From contig OW240918.1 in the NCBI GenBank assembly GCA_933207985.1, positions 17,050,344 to 17,114,343 of the forward strand: DNA of 64,000 nucleotides, written 5' to 3'. Shown here piece by piece: positions 35,830 to 48,345 of the stretch. Each line of letters starts with the position of its first letter. Position 1 is the first letter of the stretch. Source of the stretch: Pelobates cultripes (lineage: Eukaryota; Chordata; Amphibia; Anura; Pelobatidae). Below the pieces are notes generated by a model, which did not search any database, had not been told where the DNA came from, and worked only from the letters and a program-made list of their open reading frames with translations. A program made the position numbers and the translations under genes.

Positions 35830-36900
35830 GGCTCTGAGCGCTGGCACCATGAAGCAATTCATCCACCAACTTGTTATTTCCTGTCGACTACTGCAATAAA
35901 CTACTAACTGGCCTTTCTCCCTACCGCCTCCCCTGTTTAGCTCATCCTGAATGGCTCTGCCAGGGGAATTCACCTTGCCTGTCACTCTGTACCTGCAGCA
36001 CCTTTCTGCAAATCCCTTCATTGACTTCCCATTGACAGCAGAAGTAAATTCAAAATTCTCACCCTGACTTACAAAGCTCTACCCAACACCGCTCCTCACT
36101 AATCATCAAATATACTCCTGCCACCCTTTAAGATCTAATAATGATCTGCTCCTTGCATCTTTTATTTTCAACTCTTCCCATGCTTCACTGCAGGACTTCG
36201 AAGTACATCCCTTCTGGGATGTACTTCGTCATGTTGTCAGACTTTTTCCTTCCTTTAAATCTCTAAAGACATTTTCTTCAGTGAATCGTACCACTCAACT
36301 CAGTAACTAATGCACTCCACTTACTCAATAAATACTGTCATCTGACTCTGTATTAAAGGAACCCTCTACTGCCCAAATAAAAAAAAACAAATACTATTTA
36401 GTAGATACATCCCCAAATTAAAACATGCATGTCTTTAATTAAGCATTTTTGCATTATGCATTCATTAGGAGTATAGCTAAAATAAGCTTGTAAAAGCTGC
36501 AGATCTCTTGTCTGCAGCCTTTGCAAGCCCTACTCGTCTTCCCCCACCCAGACTTTCTGTGGCTGTCCAATCACAGATTTCCCAAAGCAACTCATTAAGA
36601 TGTCCCTGGGGAATTGTCTGTTCTTCAGTTTAGTTCCACTGAGCTAAACAACCAGGAAACAACAAGACCCATTGTCTGACTGACAGCCAGGGGGTGTAAC
36701 AAGACGAATTTGTAACAGTGCATATTTCTATGGAAATCTATTTAGATGATTGGAGCATTCCTTTAACATTGTGTCCATATTTGCAGTCCCCACCTCCTGT
36801 TTCTCACCCTCATATCCATCTAGATTGTAAGATTCTACGTGAATTTATCAAATTCTGTATTGTCTCTTAGATTTATTGCACCTTTGTCTTTTAACTTGAA
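35830..36900 (+). mobile_element. L2-like LINE fragment split by a MITE
   Basis: The + strand in mixed frames encodes the C-terminal part of an L2-type reverse transcriptase protein (DYCNKLLTGLS, then ADIDFPLT-like and TYKALHPTP-like segments, and DLRHVV), with stops. The 3' region resumes at 36767 with the CATCTAGATTGTAAG and CCTTTGTCTTTTAACTTG tail. The TTAA MITE at 36353-36766 separates the two parts. A perfect hairpin CGAAGTACATCCC/GGGATGTACTTCG with a 4-base loop lies at 36199-36228. Confidence 0.75.
36353..36766 (+). mobile_element. TTAA-flanked MITE inside the L2 fragment
   Basis: TTAAAGGAACCCTCTACTGC at the left and GGAGCATTCCTTTAA at the right, TTAA on both edges, 414 bp. The L2 sequence continues on both sides, so it inserted after the L2 copy. 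Related pieces are at 30890 (reverse) and 48148. Confidence 0.88.
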
Positions 36901-37117
36901 ACTTTATTCTCTTGTAAAATTTACCAGGAAAATGTTAATTGCAGGCAAAAAAGACAATTGTGAAACATTCAGTATATATGTATAATGTTTTCAGCACAAC
37001 ATTTTTTGTGTTAAATTTGAAATGCCCTGGTGAATTCCTCACAATCGATTGGTTAGTGAAAAACCCTGAATAACAGGAGACAATGGTGTATCTTCCAAAT
37101 ATGGAATCACCGATGAC

Positions 37118-37467
37118 TAGAGATGTCGCGAACTGCTCGCCGAACTGTTCGCGAACTGTCCGCCGGCGAACAATAGCGTGTTCGCGTTGGGCGAACATAT
37201 GCGATTTCCGGTCTGCCCCCTATTCGTCATCATTGAGTACACTTTGACCCGGAACCTCACAGTCAGCAGAAACTTCCTGGGAGGGAGGATCTGCTGCTGA
37301 TTGGCTGGAATGTGTCTGCTGACTGTGAGGTTCCGGGTCAAAGTGTACTCAGTGATGACGAATAGGGGGCGGACCAGAAATCGCATATGTTCGCCCAACG
37401 CGAACACACTATTGTTCGCCAGCGGACAGTTCGCGAACTGTTCGGCGAGCAGTTCGCGACATCTCTA
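37118..37467. mobile_element. Complete foldback element, hAT-like, with 8-bp target duplication
   Basis: Two arms of about 150 bp are near-perfect inverted copies, from TAGAGATGTCGCGAACTG at 37118 to its complement ending at 37467. A loop of about 45 bp lies between the CAGTCAGCAG-type segments in the middle. The flanks CCGATGAC at 37110-37117 and 37468-37475 are identical, which gives an 8-bp duplication as in hAT elements. It has no coding capacity; the arms are CpG-rich with repeated GCGAAC motifs. The element starting at 8694 shares the arm. Confidence 0.93.
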
Positions 37468-37475
37468 CCGATGAC

Positions 37476-38596
37476 CACCCTGGAAAATTAAATGACTTGA
37501 AAACATCAACGATGGGCACTCAGTTCCAATGTCATTTTAGAGAGAGAGAGCACTGGGCTTATCGTTAAGGATTGGTGGAAGAGAAGGGCAATTTTTTTTA
37601 TATAGAGAAAATTCAAGGCTTGTTGTATCCATTAACCCCTTAAAGTTAATATTTTAAATGTTTTTTTTAACAGTTTAAGAATATCACATGAAAAATGTAA
37701 ACAAAACGCTAGATTTGGCAAAATTCTCCTACCCTGGCTTTTCTGTCCAGCTCCAGTCTTTATACTGTGTAGTACTGTTTATTCACCAGAACTCTCTGTT
37801 TAGTGAATAATTCATCAGCCATGTTTAAATATATTTGTTAATTCCCCTTTAAGTAACTGTGATAAATCTTACAAAACATGTGGCAGACCCAGATCTACTG
37901 TAAATTGTCTGGTGGTACAGAGGAAACATGCAATGATAGAAGGTAAAAGGCACCATCTAGTGGTGTTAAAGCATTAAAGCAAATATCAAAAGATATAAAT
38001 ACAAGCTGTCTACAGAACCTGAAAAAGGCAAAACATTTGGAACATGTTACCTTGAATTTTAATATGCCTGAAATGTCATTCTATAAAAGCTCTTTCTAAA
38101 TAAATGTTTTGTGTCTTTATTTTATAAAACGTGGCATCTTTATCCAGCACATAGTAAAAAAGTAAATACTGAAATTTGTAGTTATGTCTGTATTTAAAAA
38201 CATCACCTGCCCTTAAAACAACATGTTTTCAAATCCCATCCTGCAAGGTGGATAATGCCGCACATTAAATATCGACAATTATACTGTGCAATGTGAAAAC
38301 ACTAATTACAAGTCAGCACAGAGAAGAGCCTGTTAATGATTAGTGAAAGTTACATTCCTATTTGGATTACTGCCATTAATTCAGTCCAGGGCAAATATAA
38401 CCCAGTGCTGCTCTGGGAATGGTGGGTCAGTTATATCATGTAACACACCTAGTGTTGGACGATGTGCCATCTCCCTGTGCAATAAAGGAATTGAAAGCAT
38501 TGTCAGGTATCATTTACATTATATTAAATGAGATACCTGATAATGGGTTTCACTTTCATAGCTTAGTGGGGTCTAAATCTCAGTCAAGCACCAGGC
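37476..38596. other. Intergenic, nothing recognised
   Basis: AT-rich sequence with no exon and no complete element. A GA repeat (AGAGAGAGAG) lies near 37540. Confidence 0.4.
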
Positions 38597-38601
38597 CACA
38601 T

Positions 38602-39202
38602 TGTCAGGATTACTAAGTGATCCAGCACACAGAATAATATAAAAATTTAGGACTAAGGATAACGTATAACCGGACCTTAGAATGGCCGGACTTAACGTAT
38701 CCAATAGTAGTCAGAATACTTGCCGACGTCAGGGAAACTAACATGACACAACGATGAGGGAAAGCCAAATGTCAAGGATACAAGAAATCAGGGAAGTCAA
38801 ACAAAGCCAAAGTCAAAATATCAGAAATACAACAATCAGGAACACTCTTTCAGATGCCTGCTAAGGGAACCACGACAGGGTAATGATCAAGAGGTAATTT
38901 GGGTTTAAATAACCTTCCTAGAGCTGTAATTGGCTATGTGTGACCTGTGACCCCAAATGTGTGTACGTCTGTGACGTGACGTCGAACGCACATAAGCGCC
39001 ATCTTTGATATTGGGTATTTCTTTATTTAAATTGGAACTGCAGTGGCCAGCGTCTCTGTTAACGCCGCACGCGCCGGGAACCGAGAAGGAAGGAGGTCGG
39101 GTCTTGATCTGCCACGGGTAAGGTGAGTGTTTGTTATTTCTGTTGGCGTGATCGCTGTTTTTCAGTGCGGTCATGCCGACAGAAACCCGCGGCACCGTGA
39201 CA
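38602..39202 (+). mobile_element. Solo LTR (601 bp) with 5-bp target duplication
   Basis: Starts TGTCAGGATTAC and ends CACCGTGACA, with the same TGTCA/TGACA ends as the LTR at 24720. The flanks CACAT at 38597-38601 and 39203-39207 are identical. Inside, TTTAAATAA-like sequence at about 38907 and a GC- and CpG-rich 3' part (39055-39200) look like promoter and R/U5 portions. No internal coding region is present. Confidence 0.92.
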
Positions 39203-39479
39203 CACATGTTTTGGTGCTATATTTCAACATAGCTTGGTTGATACAATGTTCCAATATACTTTAATCGAGACCATATTCCAGTGTGTTCCAACTCCGTGCT
39301 GATGTAAATTTTATGCATTTTGCTATTTTCTTTCTTTTTTATGTTATTTTTTAGGGAGGAGGCAAGACTATAAGGATTACGCTGAGCAAAACTGTATTTT
39401 ATTAAAACACTGGGGGTTTTTTTGCAGTAACTTTTTAATGATTTTCAAATAAAAAATCCATTAGTTACCATTACACTTG

Positions 39480-39960
39480 TGCATGTTGAAAAAAAATAGA
39501 TTTTTCTGAAAAAGTTTTTGGTTTTGGGTGGATCGGATTATGTCAAAATTATGCATTTTGGTTGAGACAAATTCTGTCTTTGCAACCAAACAAACAAAAT
39601 TGCCGTCGAAAATGCACCTATTAGTGAACTATAAAATATGTACATAAAATAAATATTATGTATATATTTTGAAGTACACTGAGAGGAGAATTTTTGTGCG
39701 ATTTGGTTCATAGATCTAGTAAAAAGAAGTACCCAATAGAAGATAAAAGAAGAGAAGTAGTAATAAAAGAATATCTATATATTTTATCTTAACTAGGTAT
39801 ATAAAATATAAATATAAAATATATATATGGCAATTCAAATAGTTTTGTTGGCATTTGGTCGACTCTCCCGTCGCCCAAATTTCCCAAATCGCCCAAATCA
39901 CGATTTGTTTTAAATGGGATGCACAACTAGTTGCCACCATGGAATCTAAAGAATTCAATG
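39480..39960. mobile_element. Interspersed repeat related to 14970 and 23240
   Basis: Contains TGGGTGGATCGGATTATG, ATTTGGTTCATAGATCTAGT, TACCCAATAGAAGA and a (TA)-rich middle. It shares layout and sequence with the other two copies. The ends are not defined. Confidence 0.5.
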
Positions 39961-40369
39961 AACTACAATATATACTTCTATTAAGGAGAATCAATCAATA
40001 TATATTATCAGGTGAATTCCATTGTTCCATTGTTGTGCTTCTGACCAAAAGAGAACTTTAAGATGACTGCTCACACATAAAACGGGCAAGCTAGGAGATG
40101 CACGTATATGCAAGTTACTTATATGTCTGTATTATAATATTCACATATACTGTATACAGGGCTCAATATGTCAAGCCCTTAGCTAGTAGCCAGTCCTAAA
40201 TGTAACTCGCCACAGCAAGCATAAGTCTATATCTCACTAACCAGGGGTGCATTTCTATTCACATGGACTGAATTTTCCCTTACCAGTGGTTAGTTGGTGA
40301 GTAAAACGTTTGGAGAGACAGACAGACAGACAGAAAAACAAAAAAATATATACTGACAGTCATGAGACT

Positions 40370-42200
40370 TGTTGCAAAAAAGTGAAACATAGAATGTGAC
40401 GGCAGATAAGAACCATTCGGCCCATATAGTCTGGCCAAATTTTCGAAATACTTTCATTAGTCCCTGGCTTTATTTTATAGCTAGCCTTATGCCTATCCCA
40501 TGCATGCTTAAACTCCCTCACTGTGTTAAACTCTACCACTTCAGCTGGAAGGCTATTCCATGCTTCCACTACCCTCTCAGTAAAGTGACACTTCCTAATA
40601 TTATTTTTAAACCTTTGAACCTCTAATTTAAGACTGTGTCCTCTTGTTGTGGTAGTTATTCTTTTAAATATAGTCTCCTCCTTTACTATGTTGATTCCCT
40701 TTATGTATTTAAGTGTCTCTTTCATATCCACCCTGTGTCGTCTTTCCTCCAAACTATACATCATAAGAATCATTTAACCTTTCCTGGCAAGTTTTATCCT
40801 GGAATCCATGAACCAGTTTAGTAGCCCTTCTCTGAACACTCTCCAGATTATCAATATCCCTCTGAAGATATGGTCTCCAGTACTGCGTAAAATACTCCAA
40901 GTGAGGTCTCACCAGTGTTCTGTACAATGGCATGAGCACTTCCCTCTTTTTACTGCTAATACCTCTCCCTATACAACCAAGCATTCTGCTAGCATTTCCT
41001 GCTGCTCTATTACATTGTCTACCTACCTATCTGAAATAATTACTCCTAAATCCCTTTCCTCAGATGCTGAGGAAAGTACTGTATTAAATATTCTATGCTA
41101 TGCCTTTGGGTTTTTACATCCAAGATACATTATCTTGCAGTTATCCACATTAAATGTCAGTTGCCACAGCTCTGACAATATATCTAGTTTACCTAAATCA
41201 TTTGCCATCTGGCTTATCCCTCCTGGAACATCAACCCTGTTACATATCTTAGTATCATCAGCAAAAAGACATACCTAACCATCAAGACCTTCTGCAATAT
41301 CACTAATAAAAATATTAAAGAGAATGGGTCCAAGTACAGATTCCGGAGGTACCCCACTGGTGACAAGTCCAAGCCTCGAATATATTCCATTGACTACAAC
41401 CCTCTGTTGCCTGTCACTCAGCCACTGCCTTACACATTCAACAATATTGGAATCCAAACTTAAAGATTGCAGTTTATTGATGAGCCTTCTATGTGGAACA
41501 GTGTCAAAAGATTTACTGAAATCTAGGTAAGCAATGTCTACTGCACCACCGTGATCTATTATTTTAGTTATCCAATCAAAAAAATCAATACGATTAGTTT
41601 GGCATGGTCTCCCTGAAGTTGAAATCCATGTGATTTTAAATGTTCAACAATCATATCCTTTAACATGGTTTCCATTTGTTTACCCACTACTGAAGTAAGG
41701 CTCACTGGCCTATAGTTGCCCGTCCAATCTTCTGGGACTACTCCTGTTAATAATGATTGGTTAAATAAATTGGTTAAATATATCTGTTAATGGTTTTGCT
41801 AGTACACCACTAAGCTCTTTTAATAACTTTGGGTGTATTCCATCAAGTCCCATTGACTTATTTGTCTTTACTTTTGACAGTTGAAATAGAACCTCTTCCT
41901 CTGTAAGCTCACATGTAACAAATTACTCATTTGTCCTTTTTCCTAACTGAGGCCCCTTTCCTTCATTTTCATCTGTAAATACTGAACAATAATATTCATT
42001 GAGGCAGTGAGCTTGACCTTTATCCTCTTCTACATATTTTTCTTCTTTTGTTTTTATTCTAACTAATCCTTGTTTTACTTTCCTTTTCTCATTTATGTAT
42101 CTAAAAATGTTTTGACTCTCTTTCTTGCTGAGTGTGCCATTCTCTCTACTGTGTGTGCTTTGGAAGCTCTTATAAACAATGTGAGCAATGTGTTAATTTC
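40370..42200 (-). pseudogene. Rex1/CR1-like non-LTR retrotransposon, broken reverse transcriptase
   Basis: Read on the minus strand in three frames, it contains the order expected of a reverse transcriptase and its C-terminal region: LTEEEVLFQLSKVKTNKSMG with GLDGIHP near 41850; [27 protein letters not shown] and [15 protein letters not shown] near 41300-41400; the catalytic motif LFADDTKI with FADD at 41254-41265; LVRPHLEYFTQYWRPY; and finally WNSLPAEVVEFN and FKHAWDRHK near 40520. Stops and shifts break the frame and the 5' part is missing. The 3' end (right after 40370) carries GAAACATAGAATGTGACGGC, shared with copies at 25845, 51120 and 52755. It is a dead copy. Confidence 0.88.
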
Positions 42201-43705
42201 ATTACAAACACTACCAGGTTAGTCAATGTTTTGTACCTCACTGGGTCCTTAATCAAGACAAATGCCCACCAAAATAGTAAGTACATATATACCATACAAA
42301 ACATTTAAACCAGTTAACACTAAATTGAAGAATGACATCTACAATTTTGTTTAATCCAGGATCCACCAAACAGTAAAAGTGGCCCTGATAATGCTCTTGC
42401 TTACTAATATATGGTCCCTGGTAATAAATATACTGATACAGGATTTAAAAAACACTGTTGACTAATTTCTATGTTTTTTAAACATATGGAGATAAATAGG
42501 CGTCTTGGTTTTCTTTATTCCTGTAGCCACCTGGTATTCCTGGGACAGTTGCCCATCAAATTCTACAGTAGTGGTAGGCTCAGAAGCCCCTTGAATTAGT
42601 TTGGACTCTGGTTCAATAAACCAGTTAGTTAGGTAATTTGTTAGTAAGTATGCTCTAGTAGCTTTGTTATAGTGATTCGATCTTGCTTCTTGAATCTAGA
42701 ACCTCGTTAATGTAGTCTCAGGATGGAGTGTAATTATTAAAATGTTCATTGAGATCCCTGGGGCCTAAAGATTAGGGAGTGAATACCTAAAAGGCTGCTA
42801 AGTATTGGAATAATGGACACATTATTAGAGTTGTCTGCCAGCTTTTCTATTCCACTTTCCTCCAACTTTGCTCTGTCAACTGCAAGTTAACATGCGCGTA
42901 CATATTTAACCTAAACTGAATCCTGCGAGAGATTTTACTGCCTCTTTCTAGACCTTACAGAGGTTAAACCTACTGAACATTAAATTAAAAACATCAATTT
43001 AGCTAAGCATATTTCTGTTATAAAGTAGGCTTTGTACCAAATCTGATCTTCTGTGAAAACCGTTCTATGTTCTATAGCGAGAAACATTTGTATCGCATTC
43101 TGTCCTTGTTAGCGTAACATCTACAAAGATCATTTACTGTACTGTGGCAGCACACATGGGGATAATAAAGTCAAAGGAGAAAATGTTCTGTTCCTTCATA
43201 GCTGGTTTTGTATTTTATTTGGAAAATGGAGAAGGCGGGAACTGAACCCATTACATAAAATGTGTCATTATTGGAATGTTGTGTACGTGATGAGAATGTT
43301 GATTTGAGCTTTGTCTGCAATGTTAACATAAAAAATAGAACAATGCTGACACCAAAGACACTGCAGATCACCAGAGCAGTAACATTTAGGTGGGAGGAGA
43401 AGTTAAAATTGTTTGCAGCTATCAGGTGTCCTTTTAATAAAAGCTGCCCCAGGGATCTTGGGTAATGGCCTTATCCAGAGTGACAATTTAGAAACTTTGG
43501 GCAAATCTATTATCTTTTTCTTATTTATGTTTTATATTATTAGGGGCCGGGACATTCTGCAGCTCTGTGACATTTGGGTTAATAAATAAATTAATTTCTA
43601 AACTGCAGTTATACAGGCACAATTAGAGTTGAGAACTCTGTCCATGAGCTTACAGTCTACTGCGGATGCAGTGTTATACAAAGTCCCTACAAAAATGCTT
43701 CACTC
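42201..43705. other. Intergenic, nothing recognised
   Basis: No exon, RNA gene or delimited element found. Confidence 0.4.
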
Positions 43706-43785
43706 TTAACCCCTTAAGGACCAAACTTCTGGAATAAAAGGGAATCATGACATGTCACACATGTCATGTGTCCTTAAGGGGTTAA
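43706..43785. mobile_element. Complete 80-bp palindromic MITE
   Basis: TTAACCCCTTAAGGAC and its exact complement GTCCTTAAGGGGTTAA form the ends, with CATGACATGTCACACATGTC near-palindromic inside. It is identical to the copy at 26645 over the 73 shared bases. Confidence 0.9.
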
Positions 43786-46016
43786 AGTCAAAACACATAA
43801 GAAGATGGCTACCTTGTAGTTCCTCTGTCCCAATATTAGCTGACAGAGACATTTTAAACAAATCATTGGCTGCTATAGTGTGTGCCACAAGCTCCCAAAG
43901 AAATAGCTGATTTTCAAAGCAGCTAAACACGTTTATTTCTATCTTTAACCTGCACGCTTACTCTTCAGAGTGTAAACTTATGAGCAAGGATTTAAAACCT
44001 GCTAAATCGTGGTTTTATTGTAATAAAAATAATGGCTTTCACGTGAGGTTCGGCCATCAGAGATAAACTTGTAGTATAAATTTTCTTCTGGCCATTTAAA
44101 AAACATTTACTTTAATAGTATTTTCTGGAATGAATACACAATAAAATACTTACAATAATAACTCGACAATTTCTCTCTAAGTGAACAAAATCGCCACTGG
44201 AAATGCTATCTTCCTTTGTTTCTCTGGTTCTTTGCCAGAGTAGGTGAGTTACTTTGTAAGCATATTTCTATCAGAGCTTATGACAATTGTGTGTTAGCAA
44301 TATCACCATGCAATTCGTATTGGGTGAATGATGAAGATTGAGTGATCCCCTCTGCACACCTGAATTAGTTTTACAATGTCATCAGGCTATAAATATTTGG
44401 TAAACATTGACCTCAAAAACCCAGATCCTATCCTTAATACTAAATCATTTGACCCTAACCCTAATCTTGACTAATGACTCTTTCTTACATAACTTTAAGC
44501 CTACCTCTTAACTTTATAGTTCCAAACCCTTAGGGCCATAACCTTTATTTCAACCTAAACTCCCATAGCCATAAGTGTACATGTATGATAAAATTTTCAC
44601 ACACATGTGGTGGACTGAAAGTACCATAATTCTCCGCCAGTCTCCAGCACCATAAGAAGTGGGTCTTACTGACCCAGTGGCATAACACACAGGATTGCTG
44701 CAGAATAATATGACACGTGTTGGACATGTCAAAGTGAGGCTGGCACAATGCTGAATATATTGGGAGGAGTCAATATACCATGTAGGGTTGCCAAGAGACT
44801 GCTGGCACCATAACTAATGTAGTGGACTGTAGTGTTCATGCAGTGACCAGATTGCTCCTTTAAGATGTGATATTGATTGAAGAGTATGATTAGTGCAGAT
44901 ATTTATAAGGCAATGTTACAACTTTTTTGTATAGACAGGGATAATACATTTCACTACACAAAACAGAACAAATTGTGAAGGACCAGATTTAAAAATATGT
45001 CAGGCAATTAGGGGAACAGATTGGTTTGTATTCTATTAAATCCATTTCTAAACACGTGCAAAGAGATGAAGGACAAATGTGCTTCTCACTTTCAGACAAG
45101 ATTGTTTAGAGAGCTGCCCGCCTGTCATCTGACTTAAAGAATGACCCTGTGCTTAGAACAGGTAGAGTGCCATTAGTCTGACAGTTCCTTTAATTATGAA
45201 TATGTATGTAGGTGAAACTGCTCGCCTGCTTGCATAACAATGACTTTATTAGGCTGGGTTTGACAATACTGAAGATAGCAACCTTGAACTCTTTGTGTGA
45301 AGGCTATACAGTAAGAAGAAGGTGACCCATTCATGGAGGATACAATGTAGAATTCCATTAACTGTAAAACATAAATTGCAATTTTATGCATGCTAAGTGC
45401 TAGAATTGTAAATTCTAGATAAAACCATGGCTGTTTCAGGTATGACACAGATACATCTCTGCTCTGTTATATGCCCACTTATATCTTCAGCTGTCTTGAT
45501 ATTGCCATGAGAAACTTTGGAGAAAATGAAAATGGAGATTTGGTCTAATTTAAAGATTGTACTAAGAAGGATCGTAGAGCCAAATACAATACATAACCCA
45601 CCATAGAACAAGGGAATTTAACTATAAATTAAAATGACCAAAAGTACCATAAATTAGAGGCTACCAAAAATATAGTATAAAATAAAACCTTTACTGATTC
45701 AGATATGCATCAAACGTCTGCTAATATTAAAATACAACCAAAACAATTTTACTATGTGGATCCCATTATTGTTTCCTATACAAGTAAGTAGAAATTCAGC
45801 ACCTTGTATCCCAGGGAATTCCTATATTCTCTACTTAAACCTAATAAATATTTCCGAAAGGGAAGGAGGGATAATCCGCTGTGACTCTTACTGAGTATCT
45901 ATACTGCAGCTGAAACATGTGATGGGCCTAATTCGAGAAGATGATTTTCCATTGTCATAGTATGGACTACATGTATCACATATAGTGAATCCACATAGCA
46001 TCTCCTAGTATGATTA
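43786..46016. other. Intergenic, mostly unrecognised
   Basis: A short TGACCCTAACCCTAATC patch lies at 44450-44466, and an eroded TTAA-MITE-like end at about 44775-44862. No exon is supportable. Confidence 0.4.
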
Positions 46017-46479
46017 TACAGGTGGTCCTCATTTTGCGACCTACCTGTTTTACGACGGCGAATTAGAGGAATTCCTTGATCTGCTGCGTTCATCTATGTT
46101 TGGGGACATTTCCCCAAACCTAGACGAACACAACAGAGCAGGATATCCCTCTAATCTATGTTTGGGGAAACTTCTCTGAGCATAGATTAGAGGGATTCCC
46201 TGTTCTTGTGTGTTTGTCTGTGTTCAGGGAAATGTCCCTGAACACAGACATGCACACCAGAGCAGGGAATCCCTTAAATCTATGTTCGGGGAAATGTGCC
46301 TGAACTTAGATTAGAGGGAAGCCCTGCTCTGGTGCTTTAGTCTATGTTCGGGGAAATTTCCCCAAACAAACACAACTGCACCAGAGCAGGGAATGCCTTA
46401 ACTCCTCACTTACTGACCAATTCGTTCTACAACTGGGTCATAGGAACGGAACCCGGTCGGTAAGTGAGGAGTACCTGTA
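46017..46479. mobile_element. TA-flanked DNA element built of successive hairpins
   Basis: The ends TACAGGTGGTCCTCA and TGAGGAGTACCTGTA are inverted, with TA at both edges, consistent with a Tc1/mariner-type footprint. Inside, inverted repeats follow each other: 46093-46124, 46147-46194 (14-bp perfect arms), 46216-46249 (15-bp perfect arms, 4-base loop), about 46275-46320 and about 46340-46371. All are variants of TCTATGTTCGGGGAAA and its complement, separated by GAGCAGGGAATCCC-like spacers. The last 70 bp (about 46402-46472) are themselves a hairpin. Confidence 0.82.
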
Positions 46480-47395
46480 AAGTCATATAACTCGCTTTGA
46501 GCCTGTGTACATAACATGAAACTCGGTCTCTATGCACAGTATAGGCTGAGATCTTGGAATCTATTAAGAAATAAATTACAGTCTGAGTGACCAGATGTCC
46601 CAGTTTTAGCGAGATCATCCCGGTTTTCACCCGTTTGTCCCGACGTCCCAAGAATCTGTCTCATCTTGGATATGGCCTTCTCCATAGACGCCGCCACAGC
46701 AGTGTTTATCATTTCCTGGAAATCCTGGCCTTGTTGTAGGGAATCCAACTTGCCTAGTCAAGGCCTGGTGGGTAGACCCCTTGCTCAGTGCAATTGGGGT
46801 TGTTCCTGGTATATGGCAGTATACATATATCACCACTTAGTATATCGGTGTGAGTGCCCAAGCACAGCGCCGGTCGTAACGAGCGGCTAATCACCAAAGG
46901 GGTTAATGTCCTTGTAAATATGGGGAGGCATTAATAGACTCCAATAGCCAGAGGGTTTTATCCCTAAGTCCACAACCCGGTGTGGAGGTACCTATATACG
47001 TGGGAAATATTCTATCTGCGTGACCTCATGTATTTGGGTTCCAGGTGTCATTAGGTACCGCTTTAGGGATACATCCCTAGTGCTCCTACTTATGGGTCAG
47101 ACCCAGGGAGTAAATCTGTAGGCATGTGGGGTTCTCCGCAATACATGCTAGACAGCCCCAGACACAAGCAAGGGTGAGGTAGTATGGCGAGAACCCCCAC
47201 CATCCCCAAGGATGTACTGCAGTGGCATGGTGACGACCACGGCTGGTTGGTATAGGATACAAGGATGAATAGTAGTTATTGTAGGTTTAAGCTCCTGAAA
47301 AGATGCACTTATGGCCACCCAATTGGCATGTGTCCACAGGGGCCCCCCAAAAATTTTTGCACAAGGGCCCTTTCTACAATAGTTCCAACACTGGG
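46480..47395. other. Intergenic, probable old retroelement leader
   Basis: The segment CCAGATGTCCCAGTTTTAGC to about 46640 has MITE-like texture. The minus-strand frame at 46530-46748 (QQGQDFQEMINTAVAASMEK) could be a fragment of a retroelement structural protein, but nothing confirms it. The rest is unrecognised. Confidence 0.3.
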
Positions 47396-47690
47396 TACAA
47401 TATAAATAATGAAGTCCCTGCTCAAAGAGCTTGCACTGTAATGTGAATGTTACAATACCGAGAATGAGGTTCTTGCTCACAGAGCTTACACTCTTTTATA
47501 AACAATAAAATACAGATAATAAGGTTCTTGCTCACAGAGCTTACACTCTAATATGAAAGTGACAATACAGAGAAAGAATATCCTTGCTCACAGAGCTTAC
47601 ACTCTAATATGAAAGTGACAATAAAGAGAAAGGATATCCCTGCTAACAGAGCTTACACTTTAATATTAAAGATAAAGTACACAAATATTC
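47396..47690. repeat. Tandem repeat, about five ~60-bp units
   Basis: Units share TTGCTCACAGAGCTTACACT followed by CTAATATGAAAGTGACAATA and GAGAA. The third and fourth units are nearly identical, the first and last diverged. Not coding. Confidence 0.88.
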
Positions 47691-48147
47691 TTAATAATCT
47701 TCATGTCTTGTCCTTTTCTTTATTTCTTACCTCTAAATGGATCTCTTAGATCAGTAGATAGACATTTGTATTATTTACAACTCACATTAGCAGAGCTGCA
47801 GTGTTACCACTCTAGAAAATTGTTGGATGCACTAATTGTCCATGGTTTACTCAGAGATGAAGACTGAATATAAAGCAAGCTGACTGGTGAATCTCCAGCA
47901 CTGACTGAAGAGTCAAAGATAACACTGGAGATAACTATTCTATTGTGATGTCATCAAGCTGTCATACCTGTGATGTGATGTCACAGATGGTCATGTCACT
48001 CACATTTTAGTGAATAATGTTGAAAGACACCCACCCCCCATTTTTCTCAAGTTCAAATTAGTTTTTTTGTTGACCCATATAAAAGGATAATGAAACACAA
48101 TAAAACAAGTCATTGAAGAACATTGTTTTCCTTTGTTTTTGTTTCCC

Positions 48148-48345
48148 TTAAAGTGACACACCATTGCCTAAATTACAGAAATATAAATCACTGTTTAGTA
48201 GATATTCGCCCAGAACATGCATGTAGATATACCACCAGTGTATGCATTTAATTATGCATTTTTTTCATTGGGGGTATATCTAAAAACAGCTTGTAGAAAA
48301 TGCAGGTCTCTTGACTGGAGAATTTTCAAGCCCTCCCTTTCATAT
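48148..48345 (+). mobile_element. TTAA MITE, left part (split by solo LTR)
   Basis: Begins TTAAAGTGACACACCATTGCC and follows the same order as the element at 36353 (TTTAGTAGATA, ACATGCATGTAGA, GCAGGTCTCTTGAC). It breaks off at the LTR and continues at 49410-49519 (CAGACTTTCTGTGGCTGTCC). Confidence 0.8.
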
